Position numbers and translations under genes: made by a program. Below the pieces are notes generated by a model that ran no database searches, was not told the origin of the DNA, and saw only the letters and a list, made by a program, of their open reading frames with translations. Shown here piece after piece: positions 15,799 to 27,692 of a stretch of 64,000 nt of DNA. This DNA comes from Physella acuta (Eukaryota > Mollusca > Gastropoda > Physidae), in NCBI RefSeq assembly GCF_028476545.1, contig NW_026733010.1, positions 1 through 64,000 on the forward strand, in the 5' to 3' direction. Positions within the stretch are counted from its first letter, which is position 1. Every line of letters begins with the position of its first letter.

Positions 15799-16035
15799 TA
15801 AAATACTTAAAAAAAACTTTTTAAAAAACCACGTTTTTCTTGTGGACTAGAAAGTAGAAAATAACTATTTACATACATTTGATGACAAAAAACGTGGGTA
15901 CGTTCACCATCAAATTTCCCGACCCATCTGCCCGACCCACGTTTTTTGTCATCAAATGTATGTAAATAGTTATTTTCTACTTTCTAGTCCACAAGAAAAA
16001 CGTGGTTTTTTAAAAAGTTTTTTTTAAGTATTTTA
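15799..16035. repeat. Long foldback (inverted repeat) at the Helitron 3' end
   Basis: Arms of ~110 bp are almost perfect inverted copies, from TAAAATACTTAAAAAAAAC to the reverse complement ending AAGTATTTTA, with a ~30-bp centre. The arms contain CCACGTTTTTCTTGTGGACT and AAGTAGAAAATAA, also used in the foldback elements at 4803 and 20378. Confidence 0.85.
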
Positions 16036-16105
16036 TTCTACAGAGATTAAGTTTTGGGTTACAACTATTTTCATCAGAGATTAAGTTTTGGGTTACAGGT
16101 ACTCC
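16036..16105. repeat. 34-bp minisatellite, right part
   Basis: Two units (TACAGAGATTAAGTTTTGGG) continue the array interrupted at 7321. Confidence 0.8.
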
Positions 16106-16224
16106 AGTTTGACTCTCGCTTTAAAGCAATGACAATCTTGACACGTTCAGTCATAAAGAAACACTCCTATGACGTCTGTGGTAAACACAGGAATCGATTT
16201 TTTTAGATCGATCAACGCCGCTCT

Positions 16225-17145
16225 TTAGGAGTGTATGAGGTTTATATCTGTATGCAAGGGTGTAGGAGGTTTACACCTTTCTGTATGGGGTGTAAGCGGT
16301 GTGTACCTCTCTGTAGAGGTGTGTGAGGCGCATACCCCTCTGTAAGGGTGTATGAGGTGTACACCCCTCTGTAGGGGTGTAGTAGGTTTACATCTCTATG
16401 TAGGGGTGTAGGAGGTTTACACCTCTCTGTACGGGGTGTATGAGGTTTAAACCTCTATGTATGTGTGTAGGAGGTTTAAACCTCTCTGTAAGGGTGTAGG
16501 AGGTTTACACTTGTCTGTAGGGGTTTTTTGAGGTTTAAACTTCTCTGTAGGGGTGTAGGAGGTTTACACGTGTCTGTAGGAGTGTATGAGGTTTAAGGGG
16601 GAAGGCTCCGGTAAAAAAAAACTTTTTTAATACTCGTCAGAAAACAGTTATTTCTATACAGCTTTATTAAGATACATCCGCATATGCATTTAACTTTGGG
16701 GAATTTTGGGGCATTAAAACTAGTGTTTTGAACGGACACAAATTTTGAAAATTCATAAAAAATTAGTTTGAAGATATGCACTTAAAATTTTTAGCTGATT
16801 ACCCCAAAATATGGAAGAAGATTATGAATTGATTGTTTATTGGGCTTAAAATGTAATATTTTATGAATGGTGGAAAACCTACGAAGGGGTTAATTTTTCA
16901 AGATGGCCGCCGTTGTCATAGTTACCAAGATTTTTTCACCAATTTTTTTTAGTGGAAATGCATTTGTGGATGTATCTTAATAAAGCTGTATAGAAATAAC
17001 TGTTTTCTAACGAGTATTAAAAAAGTTTTTTTTACCGGAGCCTTCCCCCTTAAACCTCTCTGTATGGTGTGTAAGAGGTGTACACCTCTCCGTATGGGTT
17101 GTATGAGGTTTACTCCTCTCTGTAGGGGTGTATGAGGTTTATCTA
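16225..17145. repeat. 28-bp minisatellite (GGGTGTAGGAGGTTTACACC)
   Basis: About 13 units before and 4 after the MITE at 16597. The unit is partly self-complementary (GGTTTACACC / GGTGTAAACC). Confidence 0.85.
16597..17049. mobile_element. piggyBac-type MITE
   Basis: It is flanked by TTAA on both sides (16593-16596 and 17050-17053), with terminal inverted repeats of ~80 bp starting GGGGGAAGGCTCCGGTAAAA. It is 453 bp long and has no coding capacity. The TTAA duplication and G/C-rich tips fit the piggyBac superfamily (established); the assignment rests on those alone. Confidence 0.72.
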
Positions 17146-17299
17146 TTGCGTACTTGCTTCATTGACCTACTTGATATAATAGCACGAGATAATAATTCTT
17201 TCTATATGCCAAACATTATGTGCCAGAACATAAATTTATGCCATTTTCGGCCCATAAATTTTTACATGTCAGTACCAGGATTTCACCCCAAGTTTGAGG

Positions 17300-17490
17300 G
17301 GTGGGGGGGGGGGGGGCAAATAGAAAGTTTGAGGGGGGGGTGCAAATCGAAAGATTGAGCGGGGTGCAAATCGAAAATTTGTCTCCGGGCGCCGGGAAGG
17401 GTCGCTACGCCTATGTGAGGGGGGGGGGGTGACACCATTAAGTGCCGCAACACCGGGTAACACCCGACGTCGCTACGCCACTGAACCAAA
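17300..17490 (-). mobile_element. hAT-type MITE (CAGTGGCGTAG family), truncated
   Basis: It keeps one terminus (CTACGCCACTG) and the family body (GCAAATCGAAA, then CGGGAAGGGTCGCTACGCC). The other terminus is unclear in the poly-G region. Confidence 0.55.
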
Positions 17491-17889
17491 CAAATGTCGG
17501 CCATTTTATTTTGGCATCAACAATCACTGGGGAAAAAATTCACCAAAATAAAACTATTCTAGCCATAGTTATAAAATGTTATAAATGTTCACTTGTACTA
17601 CAACCAATGCTTTAATAAAGGGACCAAGAAGGGTCTTGATAAATTTCGATTTATAACAAAGTGGTTTCCTAAGTTATGTCTATTTGGAAAAAACGTCCGA
17701 AAAAAGATTTTATGGAGATGAGAAATATTAGGGAAAGAGCAGTGTGACTAATTCCTGTCTCATCTTCTCCTTGCTGGGACATAAATATTAACAGCGCGTT
17801 TTAAAATAAAGTTGCATATTCACTGTATATGTTTATATATAAACATGTATATCAGAGGCTTAACTGGTGGAGGGTGGGTAGGGCGGCCG

Positions 17890-17981
17890 ATCTTAGAGGC
17901 AGAGGCGTCGCGAGGGGGGGGGGGGGGTGCGGACTGCACTGGGTGACACCAGTTAGGGGGGTGACGCCAAGCCAAAAATAG

Positions 17982-18051
<70 letters not shown>

Positions 18052-18055
18052 TTGA
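17890..18055. repeat. hAT-type MITE fragment joined to an (AT)n tract
   Basis: It starts CAGAGGCGTCGCGAGGG and loses its far end in an (AT)n run at 17982-18050. Confidence 0.5.
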
Positions 18056-18229
18056 ATAAATGATTAATTAGAGTTAAAAAGTCTTTTCATTGAGAGCTAA
18101 ACTGACTAATTCCGACAAGTGTGGGGGATGGGGGAGGGAGGGGGTGACACCATGACGTAAACCCTCTGACGATATAGAAAACTATAATTTATCTAGCTGG
18201 GGGTCGCATCAGTGCCCCACTGACCATGT

Positions 18230-19470
18230 GTAACAGGGTTTTAAGTGCCTGTCCTGTAAACACACCTTGCTTGTTTCCTCGAGGTGGTACCTCCCGGGCG
18301 CATTGGTTTCACTATCGTACCCCCACTTGGCAGACCAAGCGTGCATATCTCCCGCGACAATGAGACGCCATGTCCGGCCAGGTAGCTGGGTAAATCAATG
18401 AGTTCCTGGGTGTGTTATAGACGTTCATTACAGTGTAGGCCAATCCGTCCTTCCACACCAGAAATGTCAGTTTTCAACCCAGGTTGCCTCTGCGATCTCT
18501 TCGCCCGCAGGTCGTTCCTGACGACTGCGCGTTTAGTGTGCTTTAGTGCGTGGGCATCGATACTGCGTACAGCCACTCACATTGCATTTCTACTTTGGTT
18601 TTAGAAGTGTCTTTTAGAGCACCGCTGCATCGATTTTATTATCCGCCAGGGTTTTCTTCAGCTCCACCAGCCGGCCAACCATTCCGTAAATGTTAAAATG
18701 TAGGATGGACAAAACTCCCATAGCGGTTTTATTCTCGACCGGTGCCCCAGCGTCAACTCCCCTACTAGTTTTTCCCGGAAAGACGTGGGAGTCGACATGC
18801 CCGTCTAACTTAACTGGCGTTTCATCTCGCATCCCTATATTTGAGCTAGACTCGGGCTTTGGCCACCCCTTAGTCCGAGCGTATTTTTCCTTACTGCTTC
18901 ATAGTAAAGCGCCACCGAAGAAATACACCATCGCTTGTTGATTCCCTCGTGGAACCGGCTCATCACGAAAGGCAACGAGGAGGAGATACCCTTTATAGAC
19001 AGAAAATCCCTAGCTACCGCTGGCTATCCGCGATTTTCCCATCCCTATCCGTACGAAAAATAAGGTGGTCCAACCGGGGCACTCTTCAGTAGTGTAGCGA
19101 GGGGGGGGGGGGGGGGGGTATATGTCCACGGGCGCCGACCTTAGGGGGCGCCAAAATGGGTTGGAAAAATAAATTTAAAAGTTGAGGGTTGTGCAAATCG
19201 AAAGTTTGAGGGGGGGGGGGGGTGCAAATCGAAATGTTTGTCCCCGGACGCCGGGAAGGGTCGCTACGCCTCTGGCACTCTTCTGATACCGCGTGAAGGT
19301 CGTAGCTTCAGATAGAAATATATGCAGTGGATCGTGAGCAAACCCTATTTGTTCCCGGTGCGTCTTCGCATCTCCGGTACCTGGCGCTATAATGCTGGAG
19401 AATAGCTAGTCCATCGCACAAAGCAGCTGGGAAACTGCGTAAAAGCTGTTAACAAGTCCCTGGTTTAGTG
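18230..19470 (-). pseudogene. Decayed LINE, apurinic-endonuclease region
   Basis: On the minus strand a frame reads VLSILHFNIYGMVGRLVEL and KKTLADNKIDAAVL (18832-18614), typical of the N-terminal strand and helix of LINE APE domains. After several stops and frame changes, VAGDMHAWSAKWGYDSETNA (about 18370-18310) matches the GDFNAH/WG motif of the same domain. Reverse transcriptase is not visible. A hAT-type MITE is inserted at 19087-19274. The clade cannot be decided. Confidence 0.6.
19087..19274. mobile_element. hAT-type MITE (CAGTGGCGTAG family) with 8-bp TSD
   Basis: Flanked by GCACTCTT at 19079-19086 and 19275-19282. Ends are CAGTAGTGTAGCGAGG and CGCTACGCCTCTG. It sits inside the LINE remnant. 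Confidence 0.8.
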
Positions 19471-19483
19471 GTCTTAATCAGTG

Positions 19484-19734
19484 GCGTAGCGAGGTCGGGT
19501 GTCACCCTGTGCGGTACTTAATGGTATCACCCCCAAGAGGCGTAGCGACCCTTCCCGGGGACAAACTTTCAATTTTCGATTTGCACCCCCCCTTCAAACT
19601 TTCGATTTGCACCCCCCTTCAAATTTTTCTCTATATATTTTGCTGCTTTTTTTGGCTTGGTGACCCCCCCCCCCCCAAATGTTGTCACGCGGTGCGGTCC
19701 CAACCCCCCGCTCCCCCCTCGCTACGCCTCTGGT
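19484..19734 (+). mobile_element. hAT-type MITE (CAGTGGCGTAG family)
   Basis: Full-length by its ends CAGTGGCGTAGCGAGG and CCTCGCTACGCCTCTG, with the body GACAAACTTTC and CTCTATATATTTTGCT. No clear 8-bp duplication can be read, so the flanks have drifted. Confidence 0.7.
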
Positions 19735-19739
19735 TTGGT

Positions 19740-20377
19740 TTTACCACGCTATAAACTATTTACTATTATCAGAGTAAAGCTTGACTGATCAATATCATAA
19801 TGGTTTTATTTGTTAGATAATAACTAAATCTACATTAATACATTAAGTTAGTCCACTAGCTTGCATGTTCAGAAAAGTTATAACAGATATTGTTATGTGG
19901 CTTTTGTTGCCCTCTGTGCAAGTTTCTCATTTATTAGACCACTCAATATGACACTGGTATAGGACTAGTTAACACAAAATGTATTAATTGCTAAACAGAC
20001 TTGTGTCTAAATGATAGAAATACAATTCTAACTTGCTAAAAAGTAAAAATTCAGCCATCTGATGTTAGCCAGGTAATTTTTAAAATGGTCAACATATTTA
20101 TTACTCCTAAGGGGCCTTACAACCGATTCAGCCCCCACCTGTTTCTAACCAACCATAAAACTAATCTATTTGTAAGTAACATGGATAACTGTTCTTAGAT
20201 TTCAGCCAAACTGGGGTGGTATGTTATGTAATTTATGACCCCCATAGTTCAGTAGGGAAGTGATCAGACACATTAATACCACTGCTCAACCCTAACAATT
20301 TCTTACCTCCATGATACCCAGCCCCCACCTGTTTATTGTTCTTAGATCTCAGCCAACCAGAGATAGCATCTTTTATT
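19740..20377. other. No gene seen
   Basis: AT-rich unique sequence, with a short internal duplication around CAGCCCCCACCTGTTT (20127 and 20322). Confidence 0.5.
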
Positions 20378-21047
20378 ACAAGCTTTTATTTAACTCACTT
20401 CCTCTGTCGTAAGTCGTCAGGCGACAGTCTGTCGTCAGTCTAGACGGAAACGCAGGAGTGAAAATTCGGACAGTTCTACTTGACCGACACGATTCACAGT
20501 TGGCACGTGGGTCAAGACATGAAGACAATGCAATCTGAAACTAAATTTGACTTAATTGGATGCCTAATTGATTTTTTATGAATTAATTAAAATTTGGACC
20601 GAATTAGTAGGCATGTCTAGCCAACCACACCACACGCGTCATCAATAGCTGCGCCATCACGACCACGTAATGGCTGCGTTCAAAAACCATTGCGCGCCTA
20701 CTGAACGTGATATTCAGTAGGCGCGCAATGGTTTTTAGTCATGTAACTCTATTGTAGATAAAACATGTAAAGTACTGAAAAAAAAATTCTTAAAAAACGT
20801 TTTAATAACAAGCTTTTATGTAATGATGCACTAAAAAGTAGAAAATAAATTATAGACTACTATTTAAATAACTATAAAGAAAAGCGTGGGTGTCTTCCTT
20901 AACATTAGTAAAGGTATCCAATAGATACTAAAGTGACCCACGCTTTTCTTTATAGTTATTTAAATAGTAGTCTATAATTTATTTTCTACTTTTTAGTGCA
21001 TCATTACATAAAAGCTTGTTATTAAAACGTTTTTTATGAATTTTTTT
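20378..21047 (-). mobile_element. Foldback element, copy 2 (inverted relative to copy 1)
   Basis: It starts ACAAGCTTTTATTTAACTCA, has the hairpin GCGCGCCTACTGAAC at about 20693-20726, and ends with the long palindrome carrying CTAAAAAGTAGAAAATAAA. It is collinear with the reverse complement of 4803-5470, so the termini can be defined by comparing the two. Confidence 0.7.
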
Positions 21048-21307
21048 TGTAATGTATAGTCCTCAGGATCCAGCACGGAGAACAAAGGGGAAATCAGTCA
21101 CTGCTCCCCCTCAACATTTCTCACTTCCATGTCATGTTATGTAATGTATAGCACACTTGGCTTATCAGGGGAAAGCATCAAGGCAGATGAGTTAGTAACA
21201 CCCCCTTTTTTTACATCCAAGAATCTTAACTCTATACTGGTACACACTAGATATACTAGGTATACTAATGTGTCTACTGTAAACTACTAGACTTTAGACC
21301 CTAGGTA

Positions 21308-21490
21308 CAGTGGCGTAGGCAGGGGGGGGGTTAGGGGGGGGTCATAACCCCCCCATAGACCCCTCGGTATATAGAAAAAGTATGAGGGGGGGTGCAAATC
21401 GAAAGTTTGAGGGGGGGGGGTGCAAATTGAAAGTTTGTCCCCGGGTAAAAATTGGAACCCCCCCTGGAGACGATCCTGGCTACGCCACTG
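21308..21490. mobile_element. hAT-type MITE with perfect 8-bp TSD
   Basis: CCTAGGTA flanks it at 21300-21307 and 21491-21498. Ends are CAGTGGCGTAGGCAGG and CCTGGCTACGCCACTG. Confidence 0.82.
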
Positions 21491-21499
21491 CCTAGGTAG

Positions 21500-21848
21500 A
21501 CCTACAATTGTATCAATTGTGGACTGGATCCAATGGAGCCTTGTGAAAGCGGGTATGATTTAATGTGTGTGTGTACACAGCATTAACTGTTTTGGAGTTA
21601 GAAATTAATTAATTTTATTGTTAGTTGAAACTAGGAGATAGTACTAAAAGTCGCTTGGGTCGGCCACATTTGCCTAAAATGCTGATTTTGGGGGTATGGC
21701 TATAAATGCTAAATTAAACCTATTTAAAGTAAATTTAATAGCCTTTATTATTTTTTATATTGTGTAAGATGTGTGTGAATAATTTTGCATTAATTTAAAT
21801 ATTAGAAAATACTTGGATTAGTAAAAAATCTTTAAAAATGTACAGGTG

Positions 21849-21908
<60 letters not shown>

Positions 21909-21910
21909 TA
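21500..21910. other. AT-rich sequence ending in (AT)n
   Basis: No gene seen; an (AT)n run occupies 21850-21905. Confidence 0.6.
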
Positions 21911-21989
21911 GCTGTCCCGGCCAGGCCCTGCACTGGCATCTCTGAAAAACGTATCTGTAAAGGACCATAACCTGTGTGTTTAGTAATCA

Positions 21990-22450
21990 GCATTTATCCG
22001 CCATTGCCCACTCTAACCACAACCAACCAAAACACACAAAAACCGCAAACATAACACTTACACAAAACAAACACAAACGAAAACACAAAAACAAAGGCAA
22101 AGACAAACCCCACCACAAACACAAAGAAAACACAAACACTAACGCAAACAAAAAAGCAAACGAAAACAAATCCAAACGCAAACACAAACCCAACCACAAC
22201 CAAACAAAATGAAAACAAACCAAAAAAAAACAACGCAAACATAACACAAACGCAAATACAAACACAAACGAAAACACAAAAACAAACACAAACACAATCA
22301 CAAACACAAAGAAAACGCAAACGCAAAGAAAAAAAGCAAACGAAAACACGAAAAGAAGAAAAGCAAATGAAAACAAACCCAAATCCAAACGCTAACACAA
22401 CCACAAACGCAAACCCAAAATCACACACAAAGAAAACACAAACGCAAAGA
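21990..22450. repeat. AAACACAAACGC-type low-complexity array
   Basis: Degenerate 6-12-bp units of A and C with occasional G. The open frames on both strands are compositional. Confidence 0.85.
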
Positions 22451-22477
22451 TGAACTCAAAGTGTCAACATTCTAGCC

Positions 22478-22790
22478 TGGGGCGCCAAATCGCACCATGA
22501 CGACGTGCGGCGTAACCGCCTGATTCAACTTAGTAAACGACTTTAGTACCCAACTTATTCATAGACTTTTGAACTTACTCACGCGAACGTAGGTACCATA
22601 GCGTACACGGGAAGGCCCGGGGCGCCAAATAGCACCGTGTCGGGGTGCTGGAGGACGCCCGGATTTGATTCACTTAAAGACTATAGTAACCTTTCTTATC
22701 CATAGTCTATCGCACTGTTTAAAACAAAATTATGCAGCATAGCGCTCACATGATAGCCCAGGGCGCCTAATCGAACCGTGCAGGGTGAAC
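22478..22790. repeat. Three degenerate ~135-bp tandem units
   Basis: GGGCGCCAAATCGCACC, GGGCGCCAAATAGCACC and GGGCGCCTAATCGAACC recur at about 135-bp spacing, each followed by an ACTTA...ATAGAC... block. Origin not recognised. Confidence 0.6.
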
Positions 22791-22836
22791 AAAATTATAA
22801 TACTCCAAGCTTTTCCGTAAATGGAAAGAAATAAAC

Positions 22837-24410
<1,574 letters not shown>

Positions 24411-24969
24411 TATGTTTTTACTCTCTCGTATACGAAGTATAGAGAAAGTATTGTAATCGTGCAAAAGATATATCCCGACGTTGTACACCTCTCTGAGTCG
24501 GAAAAACATAGTTTTGCAATCTTGTTCGTATGTCTCTGTGTTTGTGTGTGTGTGTGTGTCTGTGAACCATTACAACTAGGTTGATGATATTTTATATATA
24601 AGTATTATATCAAATTTGTAGATCTGTATCAACTTTTCAGCGATTACCGATAACCGGAAGAAGAACTTTCTATACTTTCAATTTTTCAAAAGCCTATAAC
24701 TTGAGAACTATTTCAGATCGGTAAATGAAATTTCACAATTCACAAGTAAGTAAAAGACCTAATTCTCTGCCGTCTATCAAATTTTGAGTAATTTCCGTTG
24801 ACCGGAAGTATAATTTACGCTATTTTCGATTTCTCAAAAAACGCATGTAAATTTGTAAAGTACTAATAATATTCCGCACTTTTATACACATTTTGTTCGG
24901 CGTTCACTTGGTGTGCTATTCTTTTTTCTACGAGATTCTATTCTATTTTTAAAAAGTTTAAGTATTTAA

Positions 24970-25599
24970 TAAAATACTTTAAAAAAACTTTTTAAAAAAC
25001 CACGTTTTTCTTGTGGACTAAAAAGTAGAAAATAAATTTTTCTTTTGTGCTTCCTCGAGCTGTGCAGATTCTTGTGATGACTGATTTTATTTTCTCCTTT
25101 TTAGTCCGTTGCTACACATGAAAAACGTGGTTTTTAAAAAAGTTTTTTATATAGTTTAATTTCTACTTTATCTAATGACTTGATTAAGTATGACTTGACT
25201 AAGTGTTTATAAATACACGGACTAAAAATCTTGAGCGACCAGGATTCGAACCTGGGTTGTCGCGGCCACAACGCGAAGTACTAACCACTATACGATCACG
25301 GCCAGCGCGCTCACATCGATTGGGCCCGAAGTAACTGTGTCAATAGGTCTCCAGTCTTGTCGGTATCTTTAGAAATCATGTCCTCAATTTTATGGTCCTT
25401 GGGGCGTAATTTAATTAAGCTAATTACGGTCTCTAATTGCTAGTTTTTATGATTGCATCTGAAATTGTTAGGCGAAAGTAGCATGCCTGCCAAATTTCAG
25501 ATCTCTAGAGCAATCAGAAGTGGGCTAATTTTCGATGTCAATTTTAACAACAAACAAACAAACGCGAAGCTGAGTTAAGAAAAACGTGTTAATAAAATT
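24970..25599 (-). mobile_element. Non-autonomous Helitron-like element
   Basis: Relative to the 7.3-kb copy it is inverted. It starts AAATACTTTAAAAAAAC with the CCACGTTTTTCTTGTGGACT arm, and ends GCTGAGTTAAGAAAAACGTG followed by TTAATAA. Inside are the tRNA-His-like sequence (25231-25303) and a helicase-gene fragment at about 25350-25395 (TCTTGTCGGTATCTTTAGAA). About 630 bp. Confidence 0.75.
25231..25303 (-). other. tRNA-His(GTG)-like sequence, second copy
   Basis: The reverse complement keeps the A box, GTG anticodon stem-loop and perfect T-arm, but again ends TCGCTCAA in place of the acceptor strand. Sharing this defect with the 7630 copy means it is an inherited part of the transposon. 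Confidence 0.7.
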
Positions 25600-26221
25600 G
25601 ATTAAAAATCATATCTATATCCCGAGTTGCCATCCCCCGTTGTTTTAAAAATATTCGAGAAAGCTTAGGGGAGATCACTCCCGGTTTACTTTTAGCTAAT
25701 AAAGTTCTAATTCATTTTAGCAAAAAGGATAGAGCCCCCCCCCCCTTTGTACGCTTTTCAACATACCCACACATTAAACACACACGCAACCTACGCACCC
25801 CACATTTTCCTACACACTATACTTCCTGTTCAACATATTTTAAAATTAAAACCCTAATAACGAACGTTTTCTGTACACACTGTTGTGTGTAAAATTATCC
25901 TAGTTTTCCATAAAACCTTTCTCCAAAAAAAAAACAAAAAAAAAAAAAAAAAACGAATAGATAAAACGTTATTTATTGTAGACAGCCCGGGTTGCTGTAA
26001 TAGAAAAAAAAATATTTAGAAAAAAAAATATTTAGAAAAAAAAAACAACAACAGGGGATGTAATCAAATAATTTAAACATGTAAAACATTGTAAGAGTTA
26101 TAGTTGATGAAAAGGTACAGCGCAAAAAAAAAAAATAATAATAAGGTTGCTAAATTAACTAAATACAAATTAACAAAAACAGTTGGAACAAGGGAGATAA
26201 TAACTTTTTTTGGCATTGAAC

Positions 26222-26573
26222 TTTGTGTTTCTTCAAAATATCTACCGCCCCCAGAGGCGTAGCGACCTATTCCGGCGCCTGGGGCGGACTATCAACTTTG
26301 CGCCCCCTCCCTCCTATTTCTATATATAGTTATACCTGTATGTGTAATTTCTCTACCCCTTTTGGCGCCCCCTTGAGGTTGGCGCCCGGGGCGGCCGCCC
26401 CACCCGCCCTCCCCTAGCTACGCCTCTGACCGCCCCTCCCCCCCCCGCCCGGAACGAAATCGAATTTATATAGAAAATATATACTTTTAACAGTGTCCAC
26501 CCCCTCCCCCCCCCCCCGGAAATTTTAGGCCACCCCCCCCCCCCCAGGAGAAAAATGTCTGGAAGAAACACTG
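26222..26573. mobile_element. C-rich hAT-type MITE, with a second MITE nested inside
   Basis: The left end TGTGTTTCTTC follows ATTGAACT; the right end GGAAGAAACACTG is followed by ATTGAATT, a 7/8 target duplication. The CAGAGGCGTAG MITE at 26252-26428 split it. Confidence 0.65.
26252..26428. mobile_element. hAT-type MITE (CAGTGGCGTAG family) nested in a C-rich MITE
   Basis: Perfect 8-bp duplication ACCGCCCC at 26244-26251 and 26429-26436. Ends CAGAGGCGTAGCG and CTAGCTACGCCTCTG. Confidence 0.8.
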
Positions 26574-27165
26574 ATTGAATTGTAATAGAAAAAAAAATAT
26601 TTAGAAAAGCAACAACAGGGGATGTAATCAAATAACTCAAACATGTAAAACATTGTAAGAGTTATAGTTGATGAAAAGATACAGCACAAAAAAAAATAAG
26701 GTTGCTAAATTAACTAAATACAAATTAACAAAAAAACAGTTGGAAAAGGGAAGACAATATTTTTTTTGGCATTTGAACTTCAAAATATCTACCGCATTGG
26801 CATTGAACAGTAATAGAAAAAATGTATTCAGAGAAAAAAAAAACCAACAACAGGGAATTTAATCAAAGAATGTAAACATGTAAAACATTGTAAGAGTTAT
26901 AGTTGATGAAAAGGTATTAAAAAAAAATAACGTTGCTAAATTAACTAAAACAATGTGAACGGAATAGATAATACATTTTTTTGGCATTGAACTGTAATCG
27001 AAAAAAAAACAACTCGCCATTGAACCGTTAAAGAAAAAAATACTAACAGGGGATGTAATCAAATAATTTAAACATGTAAAACATTGTAAGAGTTATAGTT
27101 GATGAAAAGGTACAATTTGAACAGGGTTAATAACATTATTTTGGCATTGAACTGTAATAGGTTAT

Positions 27166-27692
27166 GGTCACTATTTTATATTTAACAAGCAACTGAATAA
27201 CAAAGGAATAGTGAGTATAATGTTGTTCTGTTTATTTTATTCTATCGACTATTTCATTAAGTCTCTCTTCTTAAATTAATTTTTAACTCTTTAAAGTTAA
27301 ATACAAATAAATTTATGTTATTCAAGAGTAAGTTAGGCCTACTCAAAATCAACTGTCAAACATAATAATGAAGTCTACTTTAATACGTACTATAAAAAAC
27401 GTTGAATCTAAATTTAACGTTCTTGTTTATATGAAATTAATCATCCTCATTTTAACCCTTACATTGAAGATTAGATTTGTTTATAAAAAAAAAGAACAAG
27501 TGGCGGATTTGAAATTGTTTTATTACATATTGTTTTTTAAAAAATATTTTTATTTAATAAAACGGGAGGTAATGCAAATAATAATGTTGGATTACTTTGT
27601 AACCATTTTCTCTGTGATACGTCTGGTGTACCACGGTTCTTTGACCTAGGGTAAATGTACTCTGCAGTTCCATGCACAAATATTTATAACTA
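27166..27692. other. No gene seen
   Basis: AT-rich unique sequence. The open frame at 27368-27649 lacks splice signals and recognisable domains. Confidence 0.5.

Larger units (their letters stand above)
7322..16035 (+). mobile_element. Composite Helitron-like (Helentron/Helitron2-type) transposon
   Basis: It begins ATTAACACGTTTTTCTTAAC and ends in a 237-bp foldback. Both junctions fall inside the 34-bp minisatellite, which continues on each side, and the break is in a T-run, as Helentron-type elements prefer (family knowledge). Parts in order: a 5' end resembling a non-autonomous copy with a tRNA-His-like sequence (7322-7905), a SINE fragment, three 294-bp tandem units, the Rep-helicase gene (9237-14765), an 882-bp duplicated Rep fragment, and the 3' foldback. 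A ~630-bp non-autonomous relative lies at 24970. Confidence 0.75.
24415..25690 (+). repeat. 700-bp repeat family, copy B, split by a Helitron insertion
   Basis: The 5' part (24415-24969) and 3' part (25600-25690, TTGATTAAAAATCATATC to GATCACTCCCGGTTTA) match copy C continuously once the insert is removed. Confidence 0.72.
26000..27165. repeat. Four degenerate tandem units (GTAAAACATTGTAAGAGTTA)
   Basis: Units near 26000-26220, 26580-26800, 26810-26990 and 27000-27165 each contain AACAGGG(G)ATGTAATCAAA (third AACAGGGAATTTAATCAAA), GTAAAACATTGTAAGAGTTA and GGCATTGAACTGTAAT. MITEs are inserted in the first gap. No coding sequence. Confidence 0.7.

Noticed and set aside
18398-18941. Plus-strand frames in this stretch
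   Set aside because: Shadows of the minus-strand LINE endonuclease remnant.
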